Shown: positions 27,513-36,143 of the stretch, piece after piece
Numbering within the stretch: the first letter of the stretch is position 1
How the letters are laid out: the number at the start of each line of letters is the position of its first letter
Assembly: GCF_002844375.1 (NCBI RefSeq)
Contig: NZ_CP024199.1
Span: 1,314,001-1,378,000 of the forward strand
Length of the DNA stretch: 64,000 nucleotides
Reading direction: 5' to 3'
DNA from: Thalassospira marina
GTDB lineage: Bacteria > Pseudomonadota > Alphaproteobacteria > Rhodospirillales > Thalassospiraceae
Notes under the pieces: generated by a model
What the model saw: the letters and a program-made list of their open reading frames with translations, nothing else
The model's database searches: none
Told to the model about the DNA's origin: nothing
Program-made: the position numbers and the translations under genes

Positions 27513-28223
27513 ATGTTCAAGCTGATTGCCTTTGATGGCGATGATACGCTTTGGCACAATGAACCGTTATTTCGCGATGCCCATGTGCGCCTGCGCGCCA
27601 TGCTGGAAAAATACGGCGACGCCGAAACGGTGGATGAACGTCTTTACAAGGCGGAACTCGAAAACCTGTCGATTTATGGTTACGGCATTACCGGTTTTGC
27701 CCTGTCCATGATCGAAACGGCGATCGAACTTTCCGATAAAAAAATCAGCGCTGCCGAAATTCATGAACTGGCTGAAATCGGTAAATCCATGCTGCGCGCA
27801 CCCACTCGCCTGATCGATGGTGCTGCGACCGTGCTGGAGCATTTCGCCCGCCAGAATGATTGCAAAACGGTTCTGATCACCAAGGGCGACCTGATCGCCC
27901 AGCAATTGAAAATTGAACGTTCGGGGCTGGAAAAGCTTTTTGACGGCGTTGAAATTGTTTCGGAAAAAGACCCGCTAACCTACCGCAATATTTTTGGCCG
28001 TTATGGCGTGGAGCCGCACGAAGCCGTCATGATCGGCAATTCGATGAAATCCGACATTCTGCCTGTGCTGGAATGCGGTGGGGCGGCCATTCATGTGCCC
28101 TATGAAATTACCTGGGTTCATGAAATGGTCGGTCAGATTGAAATTGAAAATGACCTGTTTTGCGAAGCTGCCGATATTGCGCAGGTGCCCGAACTGATTA
28201 CATCACTGGGCAATGGGCTTTAA
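27513..28223 (+). CDS. HAD family hydrolase
   Basis: HAD-fold phosphatase, 236 aa. Motif I FDGDDTLWHNE (Asp9 and Asp11), motif II VLITKGD, motif III Lys in SEKDPLTY, motif IV MIGNSMKSDI. The FDGDDTLW opening is typical of a group of alphaproteobacterial HAD proteins of unknown substrate. The helical cap spans about 20-95. The next gene starts 29 bases later, so it likely shares an operon with the DUF1244 and acylphosphatase genes. Confidence 0.88.
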   Translation: MFKLIAFDGDDTLWHNEPLFRDAHVRLRAMLEKYGDAETVDERLYKAELENLSIYGYGITGFALSMIETAIELSDKKISAAEIHELAEIGKSMLRAPTRLIDGAATVLEHFARQNDCKTVLITKGDLIAQQLKIERSGLEKLFDGVEIVSEKDPLTYRNIFGRYGVEPHEAVMIGNSMKSDILPVLECGGAAIHVPYEITWVHEMVGQIEIENDLFCEAADIAQVPELITSLGNGL

Positions 28224-28252
28224 ACCCTGCTTGCGAGTAAAAGGATAAAGAA

Positions 28253-28636
28253 ATGTCTGATTGCGCCGGATCATCCCTGAGCAACGAAGCCGCCACCGGA
28301 AACGGTATTGCTGCCGAACTCGATGCACAAACCCGCCTTGAACTGGAAGCCGCCGCTTTTCGCGGGCTGGTTGGCCATCTGCAAAACCGCAAGGATGTGC
28401 AGAATATCGACCTGATGAACCTTGCCGGTTTTTGCCGTAACTGCCTGGCCAAATGGTATCTGGCGGCGGCGCGCGAACATAATGTCGCCATGGATTATGA
28501 TCAGGCTCGCGAAGTTGTATATGGCATGACCTATGATGCCTGGAAAGATAACCACCAGGCACCCGCCAGCGACGAACAGAAACGCCTGTATAACGAAACC
28601 AGCCACCTGCACGCCGTTATCCCCGGCGCCAAATAG
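28253..28636 (+). CDS. DUF1244 family protein
   Basis: Small helical protein of 127 aa, function unknown. The family core is clear: EAAAFRGLVGHLQNRKDVQNIDLMNLAGFCRNCLAKWYLAAA, then AREVVYGMTYDAWK. The FCRNC cysteines are conserved in the family and may bind metal. The first 30 residues (SDCAGSSLSNEAATGNGIAAELD) are an extra, low-complexity extension. AAGGA precedes the ATG. It sits between a HAD gene and acylphosphatase, with short gaps. Confidence 0.9.
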   Translation: MSDCAGSSLSNEAATGNGIAAELDAQTRLELEAAAFRGLVGHLQNRKDVQNIDLMNLAGFCRNCLAKWYLAAAREHNVAMDYDQAREVVYGMTYDAWKDNHQAPASDEQKRLYNETSHLHAVIPGAK

Positions 28637-28709
28637 GGTGTATCGGTGGCAGGCAAACCTGCCATCGCGATCATCCCGGTCGCCCATTTGCCAGCAAGGA
28701 TGTTTTGAC

Positions 28710-29027
28710 ATGGCACAGACGGACCCAGACCCCAAAACCGGCAATGGCGATATTGCCGTTCTTGTGCGTATTGAAGGCCGGGTGCAGGGGGTGTGGTTTC
28801 GCGCCTGGACGGTGGAACAGGCCCGCAAGCGTGGCCTGACCGGCTGGGTCCGCAACCGGGCCGATGGCACGGTCGAGGCCGTCTTTTGCGGGGCACCTTC
28901 GGTGGTGCAATCCATGCTGGGTGCGGCCCAGCAGGGGCCTGATGGCGCACGGGTGGACCGCCTGCATGAAGAAGCCATTCCCATCGTCGAAGAATTTTCC
29001 GGCTTTGAAAAACGCTCCACCCTTTAA
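28710..29027 (+). CDS. acyP: Acylphosphatase
   Basis: Acylphosphatase of 105 aa, hydrolysing acyl phosphates. The substrate-binding loop GRVQGVWFR (Arg31) and GWVRNRADG (Asn49) carry the two catalytic residues. The frame is open from 28533 but the family start and an AAGGA site point to ATG 28710. An N-terminal extension of about 14 residues precedes the usual start. It ends the HAD-DUF1244-acyP cluster, followed by a terminator. Confidence 0.94.
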   Translation: MAQTDPDPKTGNGDIAVLVRIEGRVQGVWFRAWTVEQARKRGLTGWVRNRADGTVEAVFCGAPSVVQSMLGAAQQGPDGARVDRLHEEAIPIVEEFSGFEKRSTL

Positions 29028-29075
29028 TACCAACCGGTCGCAACCACTTGGTTGTGATACGGGACTGTTTTCTGC

Positions 29076-29112
29076 ACCGGCGTGATTTGCATAATCGCGC
29101 CGGTTTTCTTTT
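29076..29112 (+). terminator. Intrinsic terminator after acyP
   Basis: ACCGGCGTGATT and AATCGCGCCGGT pair over 12 positions with one G-T wobble, followed by TTTCTTTT. Confidence 0.88.
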
Positions 29113-29261
29113 GCCAATATCGGCCTGAAAACACCGCACTTTGTCACAATTGTCGGGCCTGTGACAAAAAAAGGGGTTTTCAACTGCGTTCAACATGGCA
29201 TCCTGCCTGAGATCCTGACCGCGCGGTCAGCCGGCGGGCAGATAACAGGGAGCTTGATAAG

Positions 29262-30104
29262 ATGAACGTATTTGTGAAAATGGCGGGCGCAACAGCACTT
29301 GCCACCTTGGTTTCATTTGCGGCCCAGGCACAGGACGCAAAACCGAATGATGGCCTGAATGCCGCCTTGTGGTACCAGACCTCGGTTGAATACAAAACCA
29401 CGGCAAAATCGGTTTATGCCGGTGCAGAGCGCCTGCTGGGTGCCGCCATTGGCGATCACAGCTGGACCGCCGCCCTGGAGCAGGGCGACAATTACATGTC
29501 CAAATCACCGGCGATCATTCTCGATGTCGATGAAACCGTGCTGGATAACTCCGCTTATCAGTCCTGGGTGGTAACGGCAGACAGCTATTACAGCTCCAAA
29601 ACCTGGGCGCAGTTTGTAAATGCCGAAATTTCCACACCGACCCCGGGCGCGCTGGAACTGACCAAGGCCGCAGCAGAAAAGGGTGTGGCGGTTTATTACG
29701 TCACCAACCGCAAGGCCCCGGAAGAAGCCGCAACCATCGCCAATCTTAAAAAATATGGCTTCCCCTATGCCGATGCTGACCACGTCATGGTGCGCGGTGA
29801 AAAGGAAGAATGGGGTTCAGACAAAGGCACGCGCCGCGAAGCTGTTGCCGCCAATCACCGCATCATCATGATGTTTGGCGATAATTTCGGCGATTTCGTT
29901 GACGATATGGGCGGCGACATTAAAGGCCGAATTGCCAAGATGGACGAATATTCGACCTATTGGGGCGAGCGCTGGTTCATGCTGCCGAACCCGACCTATG
30001 GTTCATGGGAATCGGCTGCCTTTGGTGATAACTGGAAACTTTCGCCCGAAGAGCGCCGCCAGATGAAGACCGACGCCCTGAATGACTGGGAAGGTCCGAA
30101 ATAA
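29262..30104 (+). CDS. Secreted HAD-IIIB acid phosphatase (e(P4)-like)
   Basis: Periplasmic acid phosphatase/5'-nucleotidase of the class B/C HAD group, 280 aa. Motif I ILDVDETVLDNS (Asp88, Asp90), motif II YYVTNRKA, motif IV MMFGDNFGDF. Relatives such as Haemophilus e(P4) are lipoproteins, but here the signal peptide (MNVFVKMAGATALATLVSFAAQAQ) ends in AQA with no lipobox cysteine, so it is probably a soluble periplasmic enzyme. It likely scavenges phosphate or nucleosides from nucleotides such as NMN. Monocistronic with a terminator on each side. Confidence 0.9.
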   Translation: MNVFVKMAGATALATLVSFAAQAQDAKPNDGLNAALWYQTSVEYKTTAKSVYAGAERLLGAAIGDHSWTAALEQGDNYMSKSPAIILDVDETVLDNSAYQSWVVTADSYYSSKTWAQFVNAEISTPTPGALELTKAAAEKGVAVYYVTNRKAPEEAATIANLKKYGFPYADADHVMVRGEKEEWGSDKGTRREAVAANHRIIMMFGDNFGDFVDDMGGDIKGRIAKMDEYSTYWGERWFMLPNPTYGSWESAAFGDNWKLSPEERRQMKTDALNDWEGPK

Positions 30105-30145
30105 GCCGGTTTCTATAATCGGAATTATATTTCAAATATAGAAAT

Positions 30146-30186
30146 AAGGGAGCGCATGGGAAATACCCGTGCGCTCCCTTTGTGTT
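30146..30186 (+). terminator. Terminator after the acid phosphatase gene
   Basis: AAGGGAGCGCA-TGGG and CCC-GTGCGCTCCCTT form a long stem of about 15 bp around AAATA, followed by TGTGTTT. The T tail is imperfect. Confidence 0.75.
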
Positions 30187-30216
30187 TGGCGATTTGACCA
30201 TGAACAACAATAATAT

Positions 30217-30231
30217 TGATAATCAGTATCA
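30217..30231. promoter_or_regulatory. Candidate Fur box upstream of fecI
   Basis: TGATAATCAGTATCA matches the 7-1-7 Fur inverted repeat (TGATAAT-N-ATTATCA) at 14 of 15 positions. It lies 47 bases before the sigma factor start, a usual place for iron repression. Confidence 0.7.
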
Positions 30232-30277
30232 ATTGCGATAAGTCTGCCTGCCTAGGGCGCGGCTGCGACGGGGTTTC

Positions 30278-30817
30278 GTGGCTGTCATGCAGGAAAGATG
30301 GGACTTGTCTGGTAATTCATCCTCATTGGCATTGTTCATGCAGCAGCGTTCTGCCCTGGTCAGCTATGCGCGCAGCATAACGGGCAGTGGCACCAATGCC
30401 GAAGACCTGGTGCAGGAAGCCTGGCTGCGGTTTGATGAAGCCAGCAATAACCGCCTGCTTGAGGATGCAACCGGTTATCTGTTTCGCATTGTGCGCAACC
30501 TTGCCCTCGATAGCAAACGCAGCCAGGCCCGCGAATACCGCCTGACCCGTGCGGTGAATTACGATGAAGCCGTCCATTCCCTTGCTGCCGATACACCCGA
30601 CCCGGAATCAATCGCGCTTTACAGTGCCGAATATGCCCGCATGCAGCAGGCCCTGGCCGAATTGCCCGAACGCACGCGCATTGCCTGCGAAATGCACCGC
30701 TTTGGCGACGCCAAATTGCGCGAAATTGCCGCCTTTTTGAATATTTCGGTGCCGTTGGCGCATAAACTGGTGGCCGAGGGGGTGGAACACTGCAAGGAAC
30801 GGCTGGGATGGCCATGA
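30278..30817 (+). CDS. fecI: FecI-family ECF RNA polymerase sigma factor
   Basis: ECF sigma factor of the iron-transport group, 179 aa. Region 2 (ALFMQQRSALVSYARSITGSGTNAEDLVQEAWLRF, then YLFRIVRNLALDSKR) and region 4 (LAELPERTRIACEMHRFGDAKLREIAAFLNISVPLAHKLVAEGVEHC) are complete. The start could be GTG 30278 or ATG 30287. It would direct transcription of the TonB receptor gene when released or activated by FecR, and the Fur-like box upstream would limit it to iron starvation. Followed by fecR after 194 bases. Confidence 0.9.
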   Translation: MAVMQERWDLSGNSSSLALFMQQRSALVSYARSITGSGTNAEDLVQEAWLRFDEASNNRLLEDATGYLFRIVRNLALDSKRSQAREYRLTRAVNYDEAVHSLAADTPDPESIALYSAEYARMQQALAELPERTRIACEMHRFGDAKLREIAAFLNISVPLAHKLVAEGVEHCKERLGWP

Positions 30818-31011
30818 TGACCCTGATCCTGCAACAAACCCGTTTCCGCATGCGGCCTGGCTGGCTTTTGATGTTCCGGTTGTCGTGTTTTTCCGTGTCA
30901 TTTAAAAAATCTGGTAGAAAAATCCGTTTCCCGTTCGTCTATAAAGGGTGGGCTGTTTTAGGGCGCAGGCAAAATGCCGGTTAAATATTCTGGCATGTCG
31001 AAGGTAGAGAG

Positions 31012-32280
31012 ATGACAGGCAAAAGTGACGCAGCTCTCGGGGATCGGGGCCAAAAACAGATATCGCGGGAAGCAACCGACTGGTTGATTTACCTGCAGGA
31101 TGACCCGGATGATGCCGCCCTGCAGGCCCGTTTTGCCGCCTGGCTGGCGCAAAGCCCGGATCATGCCCGCGCCTGGGACGCCACCACAAAAACTGCTGGT
31201 ATGATGTCCAGTGCCGTGGCGACATCCCCCACCAATAACACCGCCGATTGGCAGGCATTTTTGCAAAAAACGCGCGCTGCCAAAGGTGCTGGCGGTGCAG
31301 ATACTGCGGATGTTAACGCCATTAATGCCCCGGATGCCCAGAATGCGTCGCGTGGGGCCGTGGGGGCAGTGGGGACTGTGGCGGCTCGTAAAGCCATGAA
31401 CGCTGATGATGCGGGGACGCCTGATCAGTCGATAGAGGCTGGCATTGGGGGTTCGGTTGTCATCAATGCAGATGATGCCTTTGCCAAAGCCAACCCCCGC
31501 AATACTGGCCGTGCCGGGGGTGCTGCCGCAGGGCGCAAACATCATTGGCGGCGCTGGCCGGCCTTTACGCTGGCTGGTATTGCGGTGGCGGCAAGCCTGT
31601 TATTGGCCGTTATGGGTGGGCCGGGCATTGCGACGCGCATGATGGCCGATTACAGCACCGGCACCGGCGAAACCCGCACCGTCACCCTGCAGGATGGCAG
31701 CCAGGTTGTCCTGGCACCGGAAAGCGCCATTCGCGTTAATTTCGCCGGGCAGGTCCGCCGGGTTGAATTGCTTGATGGGGAAGCGTTTTTTGAAGTCACC
31801 CATAATGCCAGTAAACCCTTTCGGGTACGTTCTAACGCGGTGAATGTCACCGTGCTCGGCACCGGGTTTGATGTTTCCGATGCCAATGAAAGCACCTTTG
31901 TCGCCGTGGCGCATGGTTTGGTTCGGGTCGATAATCCGTCAGCCTCGCCTGCCATTTCCGAGCTGCTTGAACCGGGGCAAAGCATTCGTGTGCATTGGAA
32001 GGGCGGGATGGAACGCTTTCAGGTGCCTGATGGCTATATCGCGCCCTGGCGCCAGCAACAGTTGATTGCCCAGGACCAGCCATTGGGAACTGTCGTCGAT
32101 CAGTTGCGCCGTTATTACGGCGGGCGTATTGTCATTACCGATGGCGACTTGGCGAACCTTCCCGTTACCGGGGTTTATAACCTGAAAGACCCGGTTTCAG
32201 CCCTGCGGGCCATTGCCCGGGCGCAAAATGCCGTGGTGCGCGAAATCACCCCGTGGATGCTGGTGGTATCGGCGGGTTAG
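31012..32280 (+). CDS. fecR: FecR-family anti-sigma/regulator protein
   Basis: Inner-membrane signal transducer between the receptor and FecI, 422 aa. Order: N-terminal DUF4880 sigma-binding helix bundle (about 15-65: REATDWLIYLQDDPDDAALQARFAAWLAQSPDHARAW), a linker of about 100 residues, one membrane segment at about 182-203 (WPAFTLAGIAVAASLLLAVM), the FecR periplasmic domain (about 215-310: TGTGETRTVTLQDGSQVVLAPESAIRV, GEAFFEV) and a C-terminal STN-like part (about 345-420). The family is usually near 320 aa; the extra length is the low-complexity A/N/D/G-rich linker. Its 3' end overlaps no gene; the receptor starts 142 bases on. Confidence 0.92.
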   Translation: MTGKSDAALGDRGQKQISREATDWLIYLQDDPDDAALQARFAAWLAQSPDHARAWDATTKTAGMMSSAVATSPTNNTADWQAFLQKTRAAKGAGGADTADVNAINAPDAQNASRGAVGAVGTVAARKAMNADDAGTPDQSIEAGIGGSVVINADDAFAKANPRNTGRAGGAAAGRKHHWRRWPAFTLAGIAVAASLLLAVMGGPGIATRMMADYSTGTGETRTVTLQDGSQVVLAPESAIRVNFAGQVRRVELLDGEAFFEVTHNASKPFRVRSNAVNVTVLGTGFDVSDANESTFVAVAHGLVRVDNPSASPAISELLEPGQSIRVHWKGGMERFQVPDGYIAPWRQQQLIAQDQPLGTVVDQLRRYYGGRIVITDGDLANLPVTGVYNLKDPVSALRAIARAQNAVVREITPWMLVVSAG

Positions 32281-32422
32281 GGCACCTTTTTTCCCGAAAT
32301 CAAAAAATCCGAAACTTTTTTTGAAAAAAAGCAATCGGGGTCCGTTTTGTATCATATATGGCAATGCGAAGCATTTTCATTTGCATTGCCGTTTGGCACA
32401 GGACCATAAACGGAGACCGGAA

Positions 32423-34831
32423 ATGATGAATGGGGGAGCCACCACGATGCGTCGTCGTGGTCGCGTGGCAATGGTTGCCAGCACTCTTTTAATGACAACG
32501 GCACTGGTATCGGCAACGGGGATGATGCCGGCTTTTGCTCAATCGGCATCCTCATCGGGGATGGCCGCCAGCCACAGCTTTGATATCGGCGTGCAACCCA
32601 TGACCAGTGCGCTGACCCTGTTTGGGGTTCAGTCCGGCCTTCAGGTGACGGTGGATGGTGCCATTTTGCGCAACATCACTGCCCCGGCGGTAAATGGCAC
32701 CCTGACGGGCGAACAGGCATTAACGCAATTGCTGGCGGGAAGTGGCCTTTCCTATGATATTGCGGCAGATAATACCGTGGTCATCATCGCCCTTGCCGGG
32801 GCGGATAACGCCGAAACCACCACGCTGGACCCGGTACGTATCGTTGCCGATGGCGAAAGATCAACCGACCCCAACACCGCCATTACCGACAGCTTCATCG
32901 CCCCGCGCAGCCTGACGGCATCAAAAACCGATACCCCGGTGCTTGATGATTCGGCTGCTGTTTCCATCATCACCCAAAAGGAAATGGAAACCCGCCATGT
33001 CCAGCGCGTGGCCGAGGCATTGGGCTACACATCTGGCGTAACGGTGGATGAATATGGCTCGGACGAGCGTTCGGATTTCGTGCGTATTCGGGGCTTTTAT
33101 CAATCCACGCTGGGTTATTACCGCGATGGCCTGCCAACCCGGGTTTACAATTTCACCAATTCCCGGATGGAACCCTATGGCCTGCAACAGATCGACGTTC
33201 TTAAAGGATCGACCTCCAGCCTGTTTGGCCTTAATGGTCCGGGTGGTTTGGTCAATGCCATTACCAAACGCCCGCAGGACAAAGCCCATGCAGAGGTTTT
33301 CACAACCTTTGGTGAAGACCATTTAACAACGGGGGGCGATGTTGGCGGCCCGGTTGGCGAAGACGGCAAATGGTCCTATCGTCTGACCGGCCTGTGGCAG
33401 GATGCGGAAAACAGCCAGGATTATTCGCAGGATGACCGGCTTTATATTGCGCCAGCCTTTACCTTTAAGCCCAAGGCCGGAACGGAACTGACCATCCTGA
33501 CCAATTACAGCAAGCGTGAAAGCACACCTGGTTATGGCTTTCCGCGCGGGGTGGATATTGACCCTGACACATTTCTGGGCGAACCGGGTTTTCATACCTT
33601 CGATACCGAAGATTCAAAAATCGGTTATCAGTTCTCTCACGAGCTGAGCGATAACCTGACCTTCCGCCAGAACGCGCAATACAACCATGTCGATCTGGAT
33701 TACGAGCAAATCTATGCCTCAGACCCCAGCACATCGCGCACGGCCTTTGCCATTTATGGCGATCTTGACCGGTTCTCGATCGACAACCAGATGCAATATG
33801 ATACGTCCTGGAACCGGTTTGACAGCAAATCCCTGTTCGGGTTTGACTATTCCCACGATCAGAACCGCGAACGCCGTTATGACGGTACGGCACCGGGCAT
33901 CAATATCTATAACCCGACCTATTGTGGTGTTTCCTGTGTCAATGTCAGCTTCACATCCGACACCGAAATTACCCAAAGCAGCTATGGCCTTTATGCCCAG
34001 GAACAGTTGACCATTGATGATAAATGGATCGCAACACTGGGCGGGCGCTATGATTACGTTCAAAGCGACATCAAAACCAAAACGCCGACTGCCGATACGC
34101 TCGAAGAAAATAACGAACAGGCCTTCACCTCGCGCGCAGGCCTGACCTACAAGGTCACCGATGGCCTGTCGGTCTATGGCAATTATTCGGAATCTTTCCA
34201 GCCGGTTTATTCCAATGTGTCGAACATTTCCGGTTCGGTCAAACCGCAGGAAGGCACGCAATACGAAGTTGGCCTGAAATATCAGCCAGCCAATTTCGAT
34301 GCCCTGTTTACCGCTGCCGTGTTTGACCTGACCCAAACCAACGTGCCGTCCTATATCAGCGCGACCGAACGGGTCCAGATCGGCGAGGTCAATTCACGCG
34401 GGCTGGAACTTGAAGGCAAGGTATCGCTTACCGACCGTTGGAATGCTACCGTGTCCTATACCTACCTTGATGCGGAAATCAAAGATGATGCAACGGCGGC
34501 CAATATCGGCAAACGCCCGGCTTCGGTGCCTAAAAATGTCGCTTCGGCCTGGATGGATTATACCATCCCCGGTCAGAACAATATCGGCGATCTGACGGTC
34601 GGTGCCGGTATTCGATATGTTGGTTCCACCTATGCCGATAGCGGCAATACCCTACCCATGAGCGCCTATGCCGTTACCGATGCGATGGTCAAATACATGA
34701 TCACGGATCATCTCAGCTTTGCGGTCAATGCCACCAACCTGTTTGACCGTGAATATGTCGCCTATTCCTACAGTGCCGATTATTACGGTCAGGGCCGCAC
34801 GGTTCTGGGCACCCTGAAATACACCTGGTAA
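32423..34831 (+). CDS. TonB-dependent siderophore receptor with STN signalling domain
   Basis: Outer-membrane receptor of 802 aa. A signal peptide cleaves near AFA-QS (residue 39). Then come an STN domain (about 45-115: SFDIGVQPMTSALTLFGVQSGLQVTVD), which signals to FecR, the plug (about 145-265: SKTDTPVLDDSAAVSIITQKEMETR, YRDGLPTRVYNF, LKGSTSSLFGLNGPGGLVNAITKRP) and the beta barrel ending TLKYTW, an aromatic terminus. It resembles FoxA/FpvA-type ferrisiderophore receptors. ATG 32423 follows GGAGA; the frame is open from 32213 inside fecR. It forms a classic fecI-fecR-receptor cell-surface signalling set. Confidence 0.94.
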   Translation: MMNGGATTMRRRGRVAMVASTLLMTTALVSATGMMPAFAQSASSSGMAASHSFDIGVQPMTSALTLFGVQSGLQVTVDGAILRNITAPAVNGTLTGEQALTQLLAGSGLSYDIAADNTVVIIALAGADNAETTTLDPVRIVADGERSTDPNTAITDSFIAPRSLTASKTDTPVLDDSAAVSIITQKEMETRHVQRVAEALGYTSGVTVDEYGSDERSDFVRIRGFYQSTLGYYRDGLPTRVYNFTNSRMEPYGLQQIDVLKGSTSSLFGLNGPGGLVNAITKRPQDKAHAEVFTTFGEDHLTTGGDVGGPVGEDGKWSYRLTGLWQDAENSQDYSQDDRLYIAPAFTFKPKAGTELTILTNYSKRESTPGYGFPRGVDIDPDTFLGEPGFHTFDTEDSKIGYQFSHELSDNLTFRQNAQYNHVDLDYEQIYASDPSTSRTAFAIYGDLDRFSIDNQMQYDTSWNRFDSKSLFGFDYSHDQNRERRYDGTAPGINIYNPTYCGVSCVNVSFTSDTEITQSSYGLYAQEQLTIDDKWIATLGGRYDYVQSDIKTKTPTADTLEENNEQAFTSRAGLTYKVTDGLSVYGNYSESFQPVYSNVSNISGSVKPQEGTQYEVGLKYQPANFDALFTAAVFDLTQTNVPSYISATERVQIGEVNSRGLELEGKVSLTDRWNATVSYTYLDAEIKDDATAANIGKRPASVPKNVASAWMDYTIPGQNNIGDLTVGAGIRYVGSTYADSGNTLPMSAYAVTDAMVKYMITDHLSFAVNATNLFDREYVAYSYSADYYGQGRTVLGTLKYTW

Positions 34832-34861
34832 AATCGGTATTTTCCCGGCAAAGATTAAAAC

Positions 34862-34899
34862 AAAACCCCGCCAGCTTGTTGTCTGGCGGGGTTTTGTTT
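34862..34899. terminator. Bidirectional terminator after the receptor gene
   Basis: AAAACCCCGCCAG and CTGGCGGGGTTTT form a perfect 13-bp stem around CTTGTTGT, followed by GTTTT. It separates the receptor gene from the convergent binding-protein gene. Confidence 0.95.
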
Positions 34900-34927
34900 T
34901 AGGGGAACTATGGAAAACACAAAGTTC

Positions 34928-35863
34928 CTATGGGTTTGCGGATGCCTCTATCGCATCGGCAAGCTGTTCGGCAAATCGGGCACCCGCCAGCACCCCGCCA
35001 AATGTCCAGCTGGATGGAATGGCATGCACATGATTGCTACGCACAAAGGGCAGGGTCTTCCAAAGGGGCGATGCAAACAATTTGGCCTTTACCGTCGGGG
35101 CAACGGGTTCGATATAGGCAAGTTCGGCATCGCCAATTTTGGCAAGGTCGGCAATGCCGCCCAAATGGAATGACCAGCTATTGACCTGGCCTTTCCAGGC
35201 ATTTTCCAATCCCATCCGCGCCAGCACCGACCCGAACAGCGATGTATCGCCATGAATGCGGAAATTGGCATCATCAATGATGCGCACAATAGCAATTTTC
35301 CGTCCTTTGCCCATGACCTTTGTTATCCGTTCGCCCGCGCTGGCAATGCGGGCATTGGCATTGGCGATAACCTCTTCGGCTTTGTCGGACTTACCGGTCA
35401 GTGCACCAAGTTTGCGCAAAAGATCTTCGGCATGGTCAAAGGCCGGGCCGCTGCGGTTATAAATTGAATAAACCAGAGTCGGGGCAATATCGCCCAGCTT
35501 TTCATAGGCCATTCCCAGGTCGGAACTGATCAGGATTGCATCGGGTTTGCTATCGCGCAGGGCTTCAAAATTGGGTTCGGTACGGGTGCCAAGATTGGTG
35601 AAATCATCGGGCAGGGGCGGTTCCACCACCCAGTCGCGATATCCATCCGCGTCAGGAATGCCCACCGGGGCAATGCCCAGCGCCAGCAGGCTTTCGGTCA
35701 GCGACCAGTTTGTAGCGGCAAAACGGGTGGGCGCGGTTTTAAAATCGGCCGTACCATTTTCATGCATATATGTTTCTGCTGCTGCTGGCATGGCAATGGC
35801 GGGCAGGGCGGCAAATGCCAGCATGCAACCCAGTGCGACCCGGCCGAATTTTTGCAATTGCAT
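34928..35863 (-). CDS. Iron-siderophore ABC transporter substrate-binding protein (FhuD/FecB-like)
   Basis: Periplasmic helical-backbone binding protein of 311 aa for ferric siderophores. The signal peptide ends near PAAA-ET (residue 29). The FhuD/FecB pattern is visible: RFAATNWSLTESLLALGIAPVGIPD, PNFEALRDSKPDAILIS, KIAIVRIIDDANFRIHGDTSLFGSVLARMGLENAW and HAIPSSWTFGGVLAGARFAEQLADAI. No permease or ATPase gene lies next to it, so it must work with components encoded elsewhere. A palindromic Fur-like site lies 105 bases upstream. Convergent with the TonB receptor, likely the same uptake route. Confidence 0.9.
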   Translation of the reverse strand: MQLQKFGRVALGCMLAFAALPAIAMPAAAETYMHENGTADFKTAPTRFAATNWSLTESLLALGIAPVGIPDADGYRDWVVEPPLPDDFTNLGTRTEPNFEALRDSKPDAILISSDLGMAYEKLGDIAPTLVYSIYNRSGPAFDHAEDLLRKLGALTGKSDKAEEVIANANARIASAGERITKVMGKGRKIAIVRIIDDANFRIHGDTSLFGSVLARMGLENAWKGQVNSWSFHLGGIADLAKIGDAELAYIEPVAPTVKAKLFASPLWKTLPFVRSNHVHAIPSSWTFGGVLAGARFAEQLADAIEASANP

Positions 35864-35967
35864 GTTTTATCCTGTCCCTGTTTACGGCTGTTTGGTGCGG
35901 AAAAATGCGGGCGTTGGTGTGGGGGTTCAGGCAAATGAATTCCTTGCATCCCGCAGCGCCAAAATGC

Positions 35968-35990
35968 TGCGAATGCTTATCAATTTCGCA
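35968..35990. promoter_or_regulatory. Candidate Fur/iron-regulator site before the siderophore-binding gene
   Basis: TGCGAA-N11-TTCGCA is a perfect 6-bp inverted repeat whose centre reads TGCTTATCAAT; the string AATGCTTATC matches the Fur half-site pattern AATGATTATC at nine of ten bases. It lies about 105 bases upstream of the minus-strand start. Confidence 0.5.
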
Positions 35991-36143
35991 CCCAAAAAGC
36001 AACCGTTACAGGGCTGAAAACAGCAGAAAACAGGCGGATTTCGTTGATATTTCAGGCATCGGTCACAGGCAATCCGTGTGGCTGCCTTGTGCCACATTTT
36101 AACGGGGATCATAATTTTGGGGCGGGGTTGGATGCTGGCCTGT

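Noticed and set aside
29262..29340. Lipoprotein signal on the acid phosphatase
   Set aside because: The e(P4) family suggests a lipobox, but there is no cysteine in the signal region; a signal peptidase I site fits.
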